Origin: Planctomycetota bacterium
GTDB lineage: Bacteria; Planctomycetota; PUPC01; JACPCR01
DNA length: 64,000 nucleotides
Direction of reading: 5' to 3'
NCBI GenBank assembly: GCA_027625095.1
Contig: JAQBXN010000020.1
Span: 29,743 to 93,742 of the forward strand
The notes below the pieces were generated by a model. That model was given only the letters and a program-made list of their open reading frames with translations, did no database searches and had not been told where the DNA came from. How positions within the stretch are numbered: the first letter of the stretch is position 1; every line of letters begins with the position of its first letter. The position numbers and the translations under genes were made by a program. Below, piece after piece: positions 37,368 to 46,223 of the stretch.

Positions 37368-38591
37368 TCATCCTCTGTTGCCGCCGCCCTGCTGTGGTGG
37401 TCGCCCACCTTGTTGGCCACCGGGGCCTGCCCTTCCGCCTGGTTTCTTGTTTCTGTTTCGGGGATTTCCAGCACGTTGATCGCCTGAGGAATCCGGTCTT
37501 GGGCCGCGGCCGTGCATGGCTGCCGGGCGATTCGGACGTGAGCCGGTGTCTCTGTTTTCACGGGGACGATCTCGTCTCTCGTTTGGGCGCGGGCGATTCT
37601 GATTGCTTTGCTGGCGATCGTTCAATTCGCGCCGGGCGGATTCACGTTCCTGCCGGTCACCGATTTCAAGCGGCGGGAGCATGGGGAGCTTCTCCATCGG
37701 GCCGAGGGCGGCGAGGATGCGTTCGTCAATGCTGGGCAAATTTTTTGTGCTTCCGCGGGAGAGAGTCAGAGCGATGATACGGCGAAGATATTCCTCGGAA
37801 CGTTCGAGAAGAATCTGTTCTCCGCGATCCAGGGTGCCCGTCATTTGCCCGTGCAGGACGGAGCCTCGGAGGTCGAAGAGCCGACGGAAATCACGGAAGG
37901 CGCCGGCACGAGATTCGTAATCCTCTCCAAGAAGCCATGAGCCGCGCATGGCGTAGATGTATCGATGGTTGGTACGGTCGGTATCCCCTTCAAGAAGGAT
38001 GTGTTCGAAAGCGGTGACGAAGTAGTGAATCTGGTCGAATGAGTTTGCTTCGTGATAGGTGCGATTGAACCAGCGGATTTCAGGACGCTCCATGAGGTTT
38101 TCGGTCCAGTTGAGTTTCATCCATTCCTTGAGCTGTTCGGCCTCGCCCAGTTCAAGGTCGTAGTTGCCTTTGCCGTATTCGCGCTTTGCCGGGCGCAGGT
38201 CGGGCGTCTCACGGAAGATGAATTTTTCCTGGCTGGACGAGGTTGGGAACATCACGCACCTGATGCCGATCAGCCCAGTCTTGAAGAGCCGGAGAAGGGT
38301 GAGGGGCCGTAGCATGTGGTCTCTGAGTGTCGATTCGAAATTTTCAGGAGATTGCGTGGCCCAGTGTTCTGAGCCTTTGGGAAGTGCGCATTCAAAAATG
38401 CATGCGTCTCTTTCAAGGGGCTGGATATGAAGGACGCGCCCTGATTTCTGATTACTCTTGATCAGGTCCTCGACAAAGAATCTCTCTTTGGAATTGGGCG
38501 ATCTGAGCTGGATGCTTTCGGTGAGTTCAAGTGGGTCACGGGTCCAGCGGACACATTCCAGGACGCCGCGCAAGCTGTTGTGGTCAGACAT
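37368..38591 (-). CDS. HEPN-domain (ApeA-like) protein with disordered Arg/Gly-rich tail
   Basis: A 407-residue cytoplasmic protein. Residues about 145-300 resemble the ApeA-type HEPN domain: helices around YFVTAFEHILLEG, RGSWLLGEDYESR, then FDLRGSVLHG, in which R242-x4-H247 is the HEPN ribonuclease motif, and a final helix (LERSEEYLRRIIALTL). Residues about 305-407 are disordered and full of Arg, Asn, Pro and Gly (RPRPNERRDRPREN, GGQQGGRPPQQGG), as in RNA-binding RGG tails. ApeA proteins are RNase effectors of phage defence. The neighbouring toxin-antitoxin genes on the same strand fit a defence or stress context. The tail is unusual for the family, and the assignment rests on motif reading. 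No ribosome binding site is evident. Confidence 0.62.
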   Translation of the reverse strand: MSDHNSLRGVLECVRWTRDPLELTESIQLRSPNSKERFFVEDLIKSNQKSGRVLHIQPLERDACIFECALPKGSEHWATQSPENFESTLRDHMLRPLTLLRLFKTGLIGIRCVMFPTSSSQEKFIFRETPDLRPAKREYGKGNYDLELGEAEQLKEWMKLNWTENLMERPEIRWFNRTYHEANSFDQIHYFVTAFEHILLEGDTDRTNHRYIYAMRGSWLLGEDYESRAGAFRDFRRLFDLRGSVLHGQMTGTLDRGEQILLERSEEYLRRIIALTLSRGSTKNLPSIDERILAALGPMEKLPMLPPLEIGDRQERESARRELNDRQQSNQNRPRPNERRDRPRENRDTGSRPNRPAAMHGRGPRPDSSGDQRAGNPRNRNKKPGGRAGPGGQQGGRPPQQGGGNRG

Positions 38592-38630
38592 ACGAGTGCG
38601 ATTAAAGTATCAGGCGAAAATGAATGATGT

Positions 38631-38938
38631 TTAAGAGCTCTCCCATGGATTACCATTACTGAAGTGGAAATCTCGGTTGCCATGGATAACTCTAAGGGCG
38701 ATCACCCTGTATTTCTCAACTCGATATATCAATCGATATCCATGAATAATAAGTTCGCGAACATCCTCAGATTCGCCTTCAGGAACCATGCGTCCGATGT
38801 TGGGAAAGTTTTCAAGCACATCGACCGCGTTAACAATTTTTCGATTAGACCTGCCGCATAGTACTTGCTATCGACGGCGATGTAGTCACGAATGGCTTGG
38901 AGATCCTGAACGGCAGGTTCAGTCCAAAGTATTTTCAT
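38631..38938 (-). pseudogene. ParE/RelE-type toxin, frameshifted
   Basis: The first frame (from ATG 38938) reads MKILWTEPAVQDLQAIRDYI to LIEK, the N-terminal two helices of a ParE toxin. The expected continuation, VLENFPNIGRMVPEG to YRLIYRVEKYRVIALRVIHGNRDF, is in the next frame and ends at 38631. The break falls at a run of five T (plus strand 38837-38841); one extra base there would give a normal toxin of about 103 residues. It is either a sequencing error in the homopolymer or an inactivated toxin. The start overlaps the end of the antitoxin gene, as in other two-gene modules. Confidence 0.75.
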
Positions 38939-39113
38939 TACTGACAAATCTCGCCTTTACCTCTTCATGTGAAATGAGACGATCTTCGTCAGCGGCCTTT
39001 ACGCCCTCGTTCATTTTCTTCTTCACGTAGAGTTGATACATCAGATCTTCCCACGATGCAGACTCTGGAAGCTTTTGGATTAGTTTCATTGCTTCGTCTT
39101 TTACTGATGCCAT
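38919..39113 (-). CDS. Antitoxin of a ParE-type toxin-antitoxin pair
   Basis: A 64-residue acidic protein, MASVKDEAMKLIQKLP at its start, that matches small antitoxins found before ParE/RelE toxins: an N-terminal dimerising helical part (WEDLMYQLYVKKKM) and a C-terminal tail (LISHEEVKARF) that would wrap the toxin. A very strong ribosome binding site AGAGGAGG stands before the ATG. Its last 20 bases overlap the toxin gene, so the two are translationally coupled. With the toxin frame broken, the antitoxin may be an orphan. Confidence 0.8.
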   Translation of the reverse strand: MASVKDEAMKLIQKLPESASWEDLMYQLYVKKKMNEGVKAADEDRLISHEEVKARFVSNENTLD

Positions 39114-39190
39114 TCCGTCCTCCTCTGAAATTGGTCAGCAGGCTCTTTCAAGGCATTCTAACCCGAATAACCGGTCTAACCAGATAAAGA

Positions 39191-41500
39191 TCAATCCGCT
39201 TTAACAATTTCCGTAATCCAGGCTGCCATCTGAGCTCGAATCGCATTCAGCCTCGTCAGAGACACCTTCTCCACAAATGGTTGTTCACCAGCCCAGGGCA
39301 GCCCCAGCAAGAGTTCACGGAAAGAGTCGGAAATTTTCTTCCCTTTATTCACTGTTTCCGGTTGCTCACTCTTGAGGGCATGTTCGATGCGCTGTTGAAG
39401 TGTGTATGCGTATTTGTAATCGTCGATGCCTTCACGGATGCCTTCCCATTGCGGGGTGGGAATGTTTTCGAGGCTGGCTTTATCAGGGTAGGTAAGGCAC
39501 GAATCTTTGGGGAATGTGGGTGACAGGGTGATGCCGTCAAAATCGTTGAAGGCACTGCCCCGGGGCCGTTGGAAGGTCCAGATGAGGCAGCCGTCCGCCG
39601 CGGATTTATAGTGCAGGAGGCCAGCCATGAAGCGATTGCGAAGCATGTTGCCTTCGTAGCCGTTGAAAGTGCCGGTACCTCGCCACCAGAAGAGCTGGCC
39701 GGCCCCACGGCATTCGTTGAAGCGGGCGACGGCCTGTTCGCCTGTGAAAACAGACATGGATGGATCGAAGCATCTGACCGCGAGTGAGCTCCTGAGTTCC
39801 TCACGGGCGAGGATGGGGTCGCCTGTGAAGAGGCAGTTGAGTCCCGAACTTTTTGCGAGGCGATAGGCGAATTTAGCGCGTTCGGATGCACCCTTGTCAC
39901 CGGGCCTGGCCTCGGGGCCCATGTAGACGAGTTCGGGCCATCGTTCTCGTTCAGCCTGGTAGCGGACCCGTCGTAAGGCGTCCATGAACATTCCTTGAAA
40001 TTCCGGCGTCCATTGATAGGTCGCCCAGTCCGGAGTTATCCCCTTCGGGCCTCGGATACGTCCGGCGGCAAGGAATTCTTCAAGGTATCCGAGCCCCAGT
40101 ACGACGGGGCCATCGATTCCGGCATTGCGCATGAGAGGCACTGCCCGCTTGAGTAGCGGCGAGGTCCAATCGGTGACCATTTTGCCCTCGATTTTGAATT
40201 CACGTTCCGCGGCGAGGCAAAGGCTGCGGATGCCGTGGGAGCGGATGTCCAGCAGTTCGGCGAGCAGGCCGGTATCTTCGGGGTAGCGGGTAGGCCATCG
40301 GTGGGCGTCAACGTAGAGAGACCAGAGGATGCCTTCGGGCTCTTCCAGATTGAAGGAAAGGACGACGACTTCGACGGGCACAGGGACTTCATCTTTATCC
40401 ACGATGAAACGAAGCTCACCTTTGTAAGTGCCGGGCCTGGCTCTGGGCGGAACGTGAACGGTCAGCCAGAAAGGCTGCGTGGTGTTCGCTGGCAGATCGA
40501 GGGCAATGAAGCGTTCGAGGAGTTCAGGAATGTTCCAGAACGTTCGGCCCCGAAGGCGAAAGTCGGTAAGTCGTAAACGGAAGTGAACCACTCGCAAATC
40601 GAGCGCGCCGGCCGGCAGAATGTCGCCATCTTCAGTCTTCAGATCAGTGAGGCTGCAGCGGAGGTTGTTGAGGGGCTTGAGGGTGCGGAGGGCGAATACT
40701 GCTGGCTCGTATTCTCCGGGACAGGCGGATAGACGGACGGGATTGTTTATCTCTTCCTTTTTTGGGATCAGGTGTCGCCGGTAACTGTCGGGGTTGTCCG
40801 TGACGAAATGGAAGTAGCCGGTCTTTTGCTGGTCTTCACTCAGTTCAGGCATTTCCACTTCGGGCCGGTGGAGCTCGGTTTCGGCGAATTCGTAATCGCC
40901 ATGAGAAACCTTCAATCGCGTCTCAGACTTGGGCGCGGATTTCTCGATGAGGTAGGCGTCATCTATCCAGAGGCTGCCACTCTTGCAGTGGGCGATGATA
41001 GTTACCTTAAGGGCGCGATAGCGACTTGGAATAAATATATCGGTGCCGAGGTGAATCCAGTTTGAGCCGCGTTCGATGGAGACCAGCCGCAGGGTGAGTG
41101 CAGGTTTCCGCCGGAGGCTGATGTCTTTGTAAGTGAGTTCAACGATGAGGCCATTGAGGGAATCATCAGGATCAAGGACAAATTTTTCAGTGCGGTAAAA
41201 GAGCCCGAATTCATAGAGCTTGCCGGGAACTACTTTTACCTCCGTTTTCAAGTTGGGCGCTTCGTCCTCGGGAGTCTTGACGAGCTGGACGCTCATCTGG
41301 CCGTCCCTTCGCGTGCCGGGCGAGAGCCTGACCTGCTGCCTGTTCGAGGGAGTCCAATGATCGTACGCACTTTCAAAGCTTGGGTTCTTGATCAGGTTGA
41401 CCACCTCCTTCGGCTCCTGGACGAGCTGGGATACCATGGCCTGCTGCTCGGCATCAAGCGGGCAATTCTGAAGAAGGATGAAGGTCAAGGCGATCAGCAT
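39191..41500 (-). CDS. Secreted DUF4091 / GH123-like protein with N-terminal carbohydrate-binding module
   Basis: A 769-residue exported protein. A short signal (residues 1-18) is followed by a beta-sandwich at about 35-195 (NLIKNPSFESAYDHWTPS, GSLWIDDAYLIE) typical of CBM4/9 modules. Residues about 240-400 form a second beta domain (EYEPAVFALRTLKPL), then a barrel region ending with PTPQWEGIREGIDDYKYAYTL, the signature near the end of DUF4091/GH123 proteins. GH123 enzymes release N-acetylgalactosamine, but the catalytic pair cannot be confirmed here, so only the family is called. It may be paired with the SecD-like gene 26 bases upstream on the same strand. Confidence 0.75.
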   Translation of the reverse strand: MLIALTFILLQNCPLDAEQQAMVSQLVQEPKEVVNLIKNPSFESAYDHWTPSNRQQVRLSPGTRRDGQMSVQLVKTPEDEAPNLKTEVKVVPGKLYEFGLFYRTEKFVLDPDDSLNGLIVELTYKDISLRRKPALTLRLVSIERGSNWIHLGTDIFIPSRYRALKVTIIAHCKSGSLWIDDAYLIEKSAPKSETRLKVSHGDYEFAETELHRPEVEMPELSEDQQKTGYFHFVTDNPDSYRRHLIPKKEEINNPVRLSACPGEYEPAVFALRTLKPLNNLRCSLTDLKTEDGDILPAGALDLRVVHFRLRLTDFRLRGRTFWNIPELLERFIALDLPANTTQPFWLTVHVPPRARPGTYKGELRFIVDKDEVPVPVEVVVLSFNLEEPEGILWSLYVDAHRWPTRYPEDTGLLAELLDIRSHGIRSLCLAAEREFKIEGKMVTDWTSPLLKRAVPLMRNAGIDGPVVLGLGYLEEFLAAGRIRGPKGITPDWATYQWTPEFQGMFMDALRRVRYQAERERWPELVYMGPEARPGDKGASERAKFAYRLAKSSGLNCLFTGDPILAREELRSSLAVRCFDPSMSVFTGEQAVARFNECRGAGQLFWWRGTGTFNGYEGNMLRNRFMAGLLHYKSAADGCLIWTFQRPRGSAFNDFDGITLSPTFPKDSCLTYPDKASLENIPTPQWEGIREGIDDYKYAYTLQQRIEHALKSEQPETVNKGKKISDSFRELLLGLPWAGEQPFVEKVSLTRLNAIRAQMAAWITEIVKAD

Positions 41501-41526
41501 GAATCAAACCATATCGGGTAGTTGTA

Positions 41527-42330
41527 TCATTTCTGGCTAGCGTGGGGCACGAGCCGGAAATTGCAAGGTAAAGCTCCGTACCTGAGAAAATCTGCGAGGC
41601 GATGTGCCTGAGCTCGCATTTTGATGCCCTGGAGCTGGACTCTGCCGCCGGTGATGGACTCCTGAATTCGGGGCGCGACCTGGATTTCGCCGTTCATCAC
41701 GACCGCGAGCTGTTTGCCAACGTTGGCGGCGGTGATTTCGGCAAAACGTTTGGCGTCCGGATCGAGAAAGTCGATGGTGATGACGGTTCGCAAATCGATG
41801 CCTTGGGTGAAGTATTCCACCCCGGCGAATTTCGGGCATGCCATCTCGACTTTTTTCCGGATTGCATACATCCGTTTCTTAACCAGGGGGTGAACAATAT
41901 CCTCGAGATTCATCTGCTCCTCGCGCGAGGGAACAGCTTCACACTCTTCAGGAATTTCGTCCCCGTCTTCCAGCAGCTTTTCGACCAGGCGAAGCTCGAG
42001 GAGCCCTCGGCGATGCAACCAGGGGAGAGCGTCGCGGAAGTTTCGGCGTCCAGTGATTCTGAAATGGATACGAGGCGCTGATGCTTCCGCTTGAATGTCT
42101 ATGACCGAAAAACTCCAGGTGTCTATGGGAAGCTCTCGCTGAAGTGTGCCGAGCCGCTGATCTAAAATGGAAACGGCGGATTCAAGGTCGTCGCGATTGA
42201 CCTCTTCAATGGGGATCATTGAGTAATCGAGTGTGAGGGTGCTCTTTTTCTCAGACCAATAGAGAAGGATGCCGCCGGCCACCGCGGTTATTGTGCAACC
42301 GAGTAATGCTCTGGAAAGGAAATTTTTCAT
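41527..42330 (-). CDS. Stand-alone SecD P1-like periplasmic protein
   Basis: A 267-residue protein with one N-terminal membrane helix (about 8-25). Residues about 185-260 read TIDFLDPDAKRFAEIT, NVGKQLAVVMNGEIQVAP, ITGGRVQLQG, LADFLRYGALP, which is the P1 head and the segment before TM2 of SecD. In SecD a five-helix RND membrane part follows; here the protein stops there. In SecD, P1 binds emerging preproteins. A single P1 unit may act as a periplasmic chaperone or be a relic of a split secD; a frame break is not visible. The DUF4091 gene follows 26 bases downstream. Confidence 0.75.
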   Translation of the reverse strand: MKNFLSRALLGCTITAVAGGILLYWSEKKSTLTLDYSMIPIEEVNRDDLESAVSILDQRLGTLQRELPIDTWSFSVIDIQAEASAPRIHFRITGRRNFRDALPWLHRRGLLELRLVEKLLEDGDEIPEECEAVPSREEQMNLEDIVHPLVKKRMYAIRKKVEMACPKFAGVEYFTQGIDLRTVITIDFLDPDAKRFAEITAANVGKQLAVVMNGEIQVAPRIQESITGGRVQLQGIKMRAQAHRLADFLRYGALPCNFRLVPHASQK

Positions 42331-42383
42331 GGCGGGAAGGCAGGCGAATCAATGGCAAGTGCAGGCTTGCGTCAGTCAGGCCG

Positions 42384-43154
42384 CTATTTCGACTGTTCCC
42401 AAGGTTTCGGCTTGATAGCGGGGGCGGGTCCATCATCCCGCTGAAAAAACATCAGATGCTGCCAGGGCAGGCCGTCAAACTCTCGGACCAGTTTGTATCC
42501 GTTTTCCGGGATTTCTTTCATGATCTGGTCTTTGCTCATTTTGTGGAGCAGTTTGATGGGGACTTTGGGGTCTTCCATTCGGAATTCTGCGAGCACCAGC
42601 AGGCCGTCTTTCTTAAGGGCGCCCCGCATGGTCTTCAGCATGTGGACCGGGTGCGAAAACTCGTGGTAAACGTCCGCCAGAAAAATCATGTCGAGCGAAT
42701 CGGGTGCAAGGTAAGGGTCATGATACGCCCCAAGGATGAGTTCGAACTTCGCCTGGCCCTGTTCCGCAGGCCTGCCCCGTTCGACTCGCTCCACGGTGTA
42801 TCCCTCGCCTTTGGCGTTTTCTTCGAGCATGTCGAGCATTTCTTTCTGAATGTCGACGCCGACGATCTTGCCCTTCTCACCTACAAGTTTTGCCAGCTTG
42901 AGTGCATAGAAACCATTCCCGCAGCCGAGATCGCAGATGATCTGCCCCGGTTGGACTTTAAGCTCCTTCAACAGGGTGGTGCAATCTTCCTGACGCTGCC
43001 GGTTTTCACGCATCAACCAAGGTGCGCCCTGGTAATGCATCGTCTGTGCAATGCGGCGTTCCTTGTAATGGGTCAGTGCCGGGGGGGCTTCCTCTTCTGC
43101 GAAGGACGGAATTAGTAAGGTGAGGAGCAGAGCAGCTATAGGCCAAATCTTCAT
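42384..43154 (-). CDS. Exported class I SAM-dependent methyltransferase
   Basis: A 256-residue methyltransferase with an N-terminal signal peptide (MKIWPIAALLLTLLIPSFA). Motif I is CDLGCGNG with D75-L-G-C-G; GVDIQ follows as the motif II acidic residue that binds the ribose, and MIFLADVYHEFSHP is the post-I segment. These place it among ubiE/arsenite-type class I enzymes. The start at 43154 keeps the signal; 16 further residues upstream are possible. A SAM enzyme outside the cytoplasm is odd because SAM is cytoplasmic, but such exported homologues occur in PVC and other groups. It stands 53 bases upstream of the SecD-like gene, so the two genes and the DUF4091 gene may form one operon. Confidence 0.85.
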   Translation of the reverse strand: MKIWPIAALLLTLLIPSFAEEEAPPALTHYKERRIAQTMHYQGAPWLMRENRQRQEDCTTLLKELKVQPGQIICDLGCGNGFYALKLAKLVGEKGKIVGVDIQKEMLDMLEENAKGEGYTVERVERGRPAEQGQAKFELILGAYHDPYLAPDSLDMIFLADVYHEFSHPVHMLKTMRGALKKDGLLVLAEFRMEDPKVPIKLLHKMSKDQIMKEIPENGYKLVREFDGLPWQHLMFFQRDDGPAPAIKPKPWEQSK

Positions 43155-43268
43155 GTGGTTACCCTGTTGGAAGGTGATTGTGATTGCCCGGGCGATTCGC
43201 ATTCTAAGAGACGACGGTTGTCATGCGAACATTCAGACCTTGCTGTGATTGCAGCAACCGTAGACTCA

Positions 43269-44165
43269 TTAACAGGCGACGTGTGGATAGATTAGCCAAC
43301 CTTGTCGGTCGGTTCTGGCTCGGCACAATTCGCCCGCGGCGTTTGTGACATACAGCGTCTGCAGATCGGCATCTCCGAAGGTGCAGTTTGTGGGGTCAAC
43401 TTCCATCGGGTGAGTTTCAAGCACCCGACCGCTCGGAGCGAATACGTAGATCATCGGGCCGGGGCCGCTGCGGGTAGACCCGGCGGTGGCAACAAGATTT
43501 CCCTCCACGTCCAGGCACATCCCGTCAATGCCGCGGTGCGGGAAAAAATTGTGGAGCACTTCGTAATTGCCAAGAGTGTCATCATCGTTGATGGGATAGG
43601 CTCGGAGTTCTCGATTTTCACCTTCGCCCGGATCGCTCTCGGCCACATAAAGGGTTTTGCAATCGGGTGACACAAGAAGGCCGTTCGGGCGGGTAGTGTC
43701 AAAGGTCATTCGTATTGGAGCCCAGGAACCGTCGTCTTGAGGGTCGAGCCGGAACACAGACTCGTGGCCCAGCTCCATATTATCTCGGCTGCCACCATAC
43801 CGGGGATCGGTAAACCAGGCTCGACCCTGGGTGTCGATGGCCACATCATTAGGGCTGTTGAGTCGTTTTCCCTCGAAGCTTTCGCACAAGACATTTCGCG
43901 AGCCGTCCTCCTCGTAACGGGACAGGCGCCGCCCCCCGCCTTCGCAGACGTAAAGCAGGCCGTTTTTATCGAACATGAGGCCGTTGGCTTCATTGGTATT
44001 GCTGATGTGCTCGGTCGTTTCCCTGGTTTCGGGGTCGAAACGCATGATCCGATTGTTGGGGATGTCAGTGAAAAGCAATCCGCTGCCGTCCCAGGCCGGG
44101 CCTTCGGTAAACCGATAAGGTCCGGCAACTTTCTCAAATTCCCAGGTCATCTTTGTAATCCTCAA
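43269..44165 (-). CDS. SMP-30/gluconolactonase family protein
   Basis: A 298-residue six-bladed propeller enzyme of the SMP-30/LRE family, which hydrolyses sugar lactones using one metal ion. Conserved residues include E21 in FTEGPAWDG, the LNSPNDVAID segment (N106, D107), RPNGL and GIDGMCLD, matching the Glu, Asn, Asn, Asp metal site. There is no signal peptide, so it acts in the cytoplasm. The frame also permits a start at 44150. It is divergent from the prepilin-like gene and is separated from the methyltransferase by 114 bases. Confidence 0.88.
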   Translation of the reverse strand: MRITKMTWEFEKVAGPYRFTEGPAWDGSGLLFTDIPNNRIMRFDPETRETTEHISNTNEANGLMFDKNGLLYVCEGGGRRLSRYEEDGSRNVLCESFEGKRLNSPNDVAIDTQGRAWFTDPRYGGSRDNMELGHESVFRLDPQDDGSWAPIRMTFDTTRPNGLLVSPDCKTLYVAESDPGEGENRELRAYPINDDDTLGNYEVLHNFFPHRGIDGMCLDVEGNLVATAGSTRSGPGPMIYVFAPSGRVLETHPMEVDPTNCTFGDADLQTLYVTNAAGELCRARTDRQGWLIYPHVAC

Positions 44166-44407
44166 AGTTCATGGACAAGACATAGCGCGGGGATCTTACA
44201 AGGGATGCTCGGAAGGGGGAAGTAGGGAAGCTCTGCCATTTCAGTGATTGGGCACACAGGGCAGGCCCACGATCTACCGAATCGGCCGGACTGAAAATAC
44301 TGTGGAAGAGGGGACAGAATTTGCCGATATGAATATTGACGGTCAAGTAATTCTTGCTTAACTTTTCCCCCAATCCCCCGCTCAAATCTCGTCAGGAGTC
44401 TGGTGAC

Positions 44408-45661
44408 ATGTATCGGAAAAATCGCCAAGGCAGTGCGTTTACTCTCATCGAGCTCATGATGGCTATCGCCATCATTGCTATTCTCGCTTCCCTTCTGCTC
44501 CCCAGTCTGAAGTCAGCTCGGGAGAAGGCGCGACAGGTCAAGTGCAAGCAAAATCTGCGGCAGATTGGCATCGCAATGCAGCTCTACGCCAACAAGAACA
44601 CGGGGCAATATCCAAATGCCGGGCTTCCTCCCTTTGAGGACGACCTGTCAGCTCTCTACCCGGAATTTGTTGATGAACTCAGGGTCTTTGAATGCCCAAG
44701 TTCAGGGATAACGGTCACTGTCGCAGCTGACCTCAAGAACAATAATGCAGGCACTGGCGTAGGTGGCATGAGCTATGAATACCGGCCCCACTACACATAC
44801 CTTGACGGGTTTGTTCAAAAGGACATGAATAACACCGCCAGCCTCGCTTCACAGATTCCCATGGTGCAGGATCAGGTCGAGTCGGGCCACATCGGCACGA
44901 TGGATAACCTCGACAACCATGGTATGGATGGCGTCAATGTTCTATTCGCCGATTGGCACGTGGAATTGGTCAAGGCTGAGGTCTACACCAAAGAACTCAC
45001 AAGCAGGGATTTCTTTGAGACAAACATACCAACTGATGACGAAGGCCATGGTGATGGAGGGACACCCCCTCTCGAAGGAGGAGGAGGAGGAGGAAAAGGC
45101 AATTTCCCTGGCGATGGCGATCACGAGGGGACAAGCCGAAAAGATGGAACTGCTGAAGATCATGAAAAAGGAAAAGAGCATGGTGATGGGGAACTGGAGA
45201 CAGAAAGAGGGAAAGAGCACGGAGACAAAGCGGACGAGCAGGAACGAGAAAAGGAAAGAGCAGCGGAGAGAGAAAGAGAGCAGGAAAAGCAGAAAGAGCA
45301 CGGAAATAAAGACGACGAGCACAAAAAAGAAAAGGAAAGAGCAGCGGAGAGAGAAAGAGAGCAGGAAAAGCAGAAAGAGCACGGAAATAAAGACGACGAG
45401 CACAAAAAGGAAAAGGAAAGGGCAGCGGAGAGAGAAAGAGAAAAGGAAAGAGAAAAGGAAAGAGCAGCGGAGAGAGAAAGAGAGAAGGAAAAGCAGAAAG
45501 AGCACGGAAATAAAGACGACGAGTACAAAAAAGAAAAGGAAAGAGCAGCGGAGAGAGAAAGAGAAAAGGAAAGAGAAAAGGAAAGAGCAGCGGAGAGGGA
45601 AAGAGAGCAGGAAAGAGAAAAGGAAAAAGAGAGAGAAAGGGAACGGGAAGAAAAGAAATAG
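44408..45661 (+). CDS. Prepilin-like protein with long charged single-alpha-helix tail
   Basis: A 417-residue protein. The N-terminus is a class III prepilin signal, [22 protein letters not shown], with cleavage before F11 and the conserved Glu at 15 (the residue before the cut is Ala, usually Gly). A globular pseudopilin domain follows with [17 protein letters not shown] and [10 protein letters not shown], the latter a variant of the FADGHVE end typical of PVC prepilin-like proteins. From about residue 220 the tail becomes Gly-rich, then about 170 residues of Glu, Lys, Arg and Gln built from imperfect 27- and 14-residue repeats, which should form a single alpha helix. AGGAG stands 10-12 bases before the ATG. 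A pseudopilin exposed on an extended helical stalk is unusual. Confidence 0.85.
   Translation: MYRKNRQGSAFTLIELMMAIAIIAILASLLLPSLKSAREKARQVKCKQNLRQIGIAMQLYANKNTGQYPNAGLPPFEDDLSALYPEFVDELRVFECPSSGITVTVAADLKNNNAGTGVGGMSYEYRPHYTYLDGFVQKDMNNTASLASQIPMVQDQVESGHIGTMDNLDNHGMDGVNVLFADWHVELVKAEVYTKELTSRDFFETNIPTDDEGHGDGGTPPLEGGGGGGKGNFPGDGDHEGTSRKDGTAEDHEKGKEHGDGELETERGKEHGDKADEQEREKERAAEREREQEKQKEHGNKDDEHKKEKERAAEREREQEKQKEHGNKDDEHKKEKERAAEREREKEREKERAAEREREKEKQKEHGNKDDEYKKEKERAAEREREKEREKERAAEREREQEREKEKEREREREEKK
45240..45650 (+). repeat. Tandem 81-bp and 42-bp repeats coding the charged tail
   Basis: An 81-base unit (27 codons, beginning [15 protein letters not shown]) occurs twice, then a 42-base unit ([14 protein letters not shown]), then the 81-base unit, the 42-base unit and a partial unit. 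Copies differ by few bases, which points to recent duplication. Confidence 0.8.
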
Positions 45662-46069
45662 AGAGGCTGAAAGGGGCTGGCGGGCAAAACCACAGATAAT
45701 CAGGAGCACGAACAAATCAGAAGAAGCACGGGCGCCTTAGACCCTGACTCTGTTACCCCCAATTTAACAGTCAGTACACCGACAGGGGGATTAATGCCTG
45801 CAAACGCACAGCGGGATGGCGCTGACACTCAATATCCGGCAGGTTCACGTCATTGGGGCTCGGTGTTCGCCTGGAATCGTTCGGGGCATTCGTGCGATTG
45901 CAGCCTGGTCTTGAAGGTCTGGTGCACATATTTGTATAATCCCTTCGGGATAAACAATCACGGGTTCACGGCAATCCCATGGCGGCGCTTGCACCTTCGG
46001 CGCGGCACTGACCCTGGGCTCTGGAATCCCACCTCTTCGAGGTAAAGAGAGATAACATTGTCAAGTTAA

Positions 46070-46210
46070 TCATCACTTTCTTCGGTTTTCTCATCTGTTC
46101 CGGGCCATTCTCTGCGGGAATCCCCATTCCGCGCCGCTACCTTCAGATCTCACAAGAAAGAGCAGAAAAGGGAGATGGAAAACAAGATTAAAAGTGAAAA
46201 AGATTCGGCC
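46070..46210 (+). pseudogene. Relic of a small exported-protein gene (copy B of dispersed repeat)
   Basis: The frame reads KLIITFFGFLICSGPFSAG then IPIPRRYLQISQERAEKGD and stops. It looks like a signal peptide followed by a mature start, but there is no ATG, GTG or TTG in frame before it. Aligns with 6125-6270 (minus strand) over about 130 bases; copy B has about 10 extra bases near the end. Confidence 0.42.
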
Positions 46211-46223
46211 CTGAACAGTTACG
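46202..46223. repeat. 22-base dispersed repeat, copy 2
   Basis: GATTCGGCCCTGAACAGTTACG, 21 of 22 identical to 15840-15861, ending exactly before the stop of the minus-strand gene at 46224. Confidence 0.55.

Larger units (their letters stand above)
45662..46223. other. Gene-poor interval with palindromic remnants and copy B of a dispersed repeat
   Basis: The sequence 45930-46045 has short palindromes (TCCCTTCGGGA, a UUCG-type loop; ACCTTCGGCG; CCCTGGGC) like those at 59840-59940. 46070-46210 is the repeat shared with 6125-6270. A frame of 83 codons at 45794 is not convincing. Confidence 0.5.

Noticed and set aside
44919..45740. 273-codon frame overlapping the charged prepilin tail in another phase
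   Set aside because: Results from the low-complexity A/G-rich repeats, which stay open in several frames.
45794..46045. 83-codon frame
   Set aside because: Consists largely of palindromic repeat remnants; no start signal.
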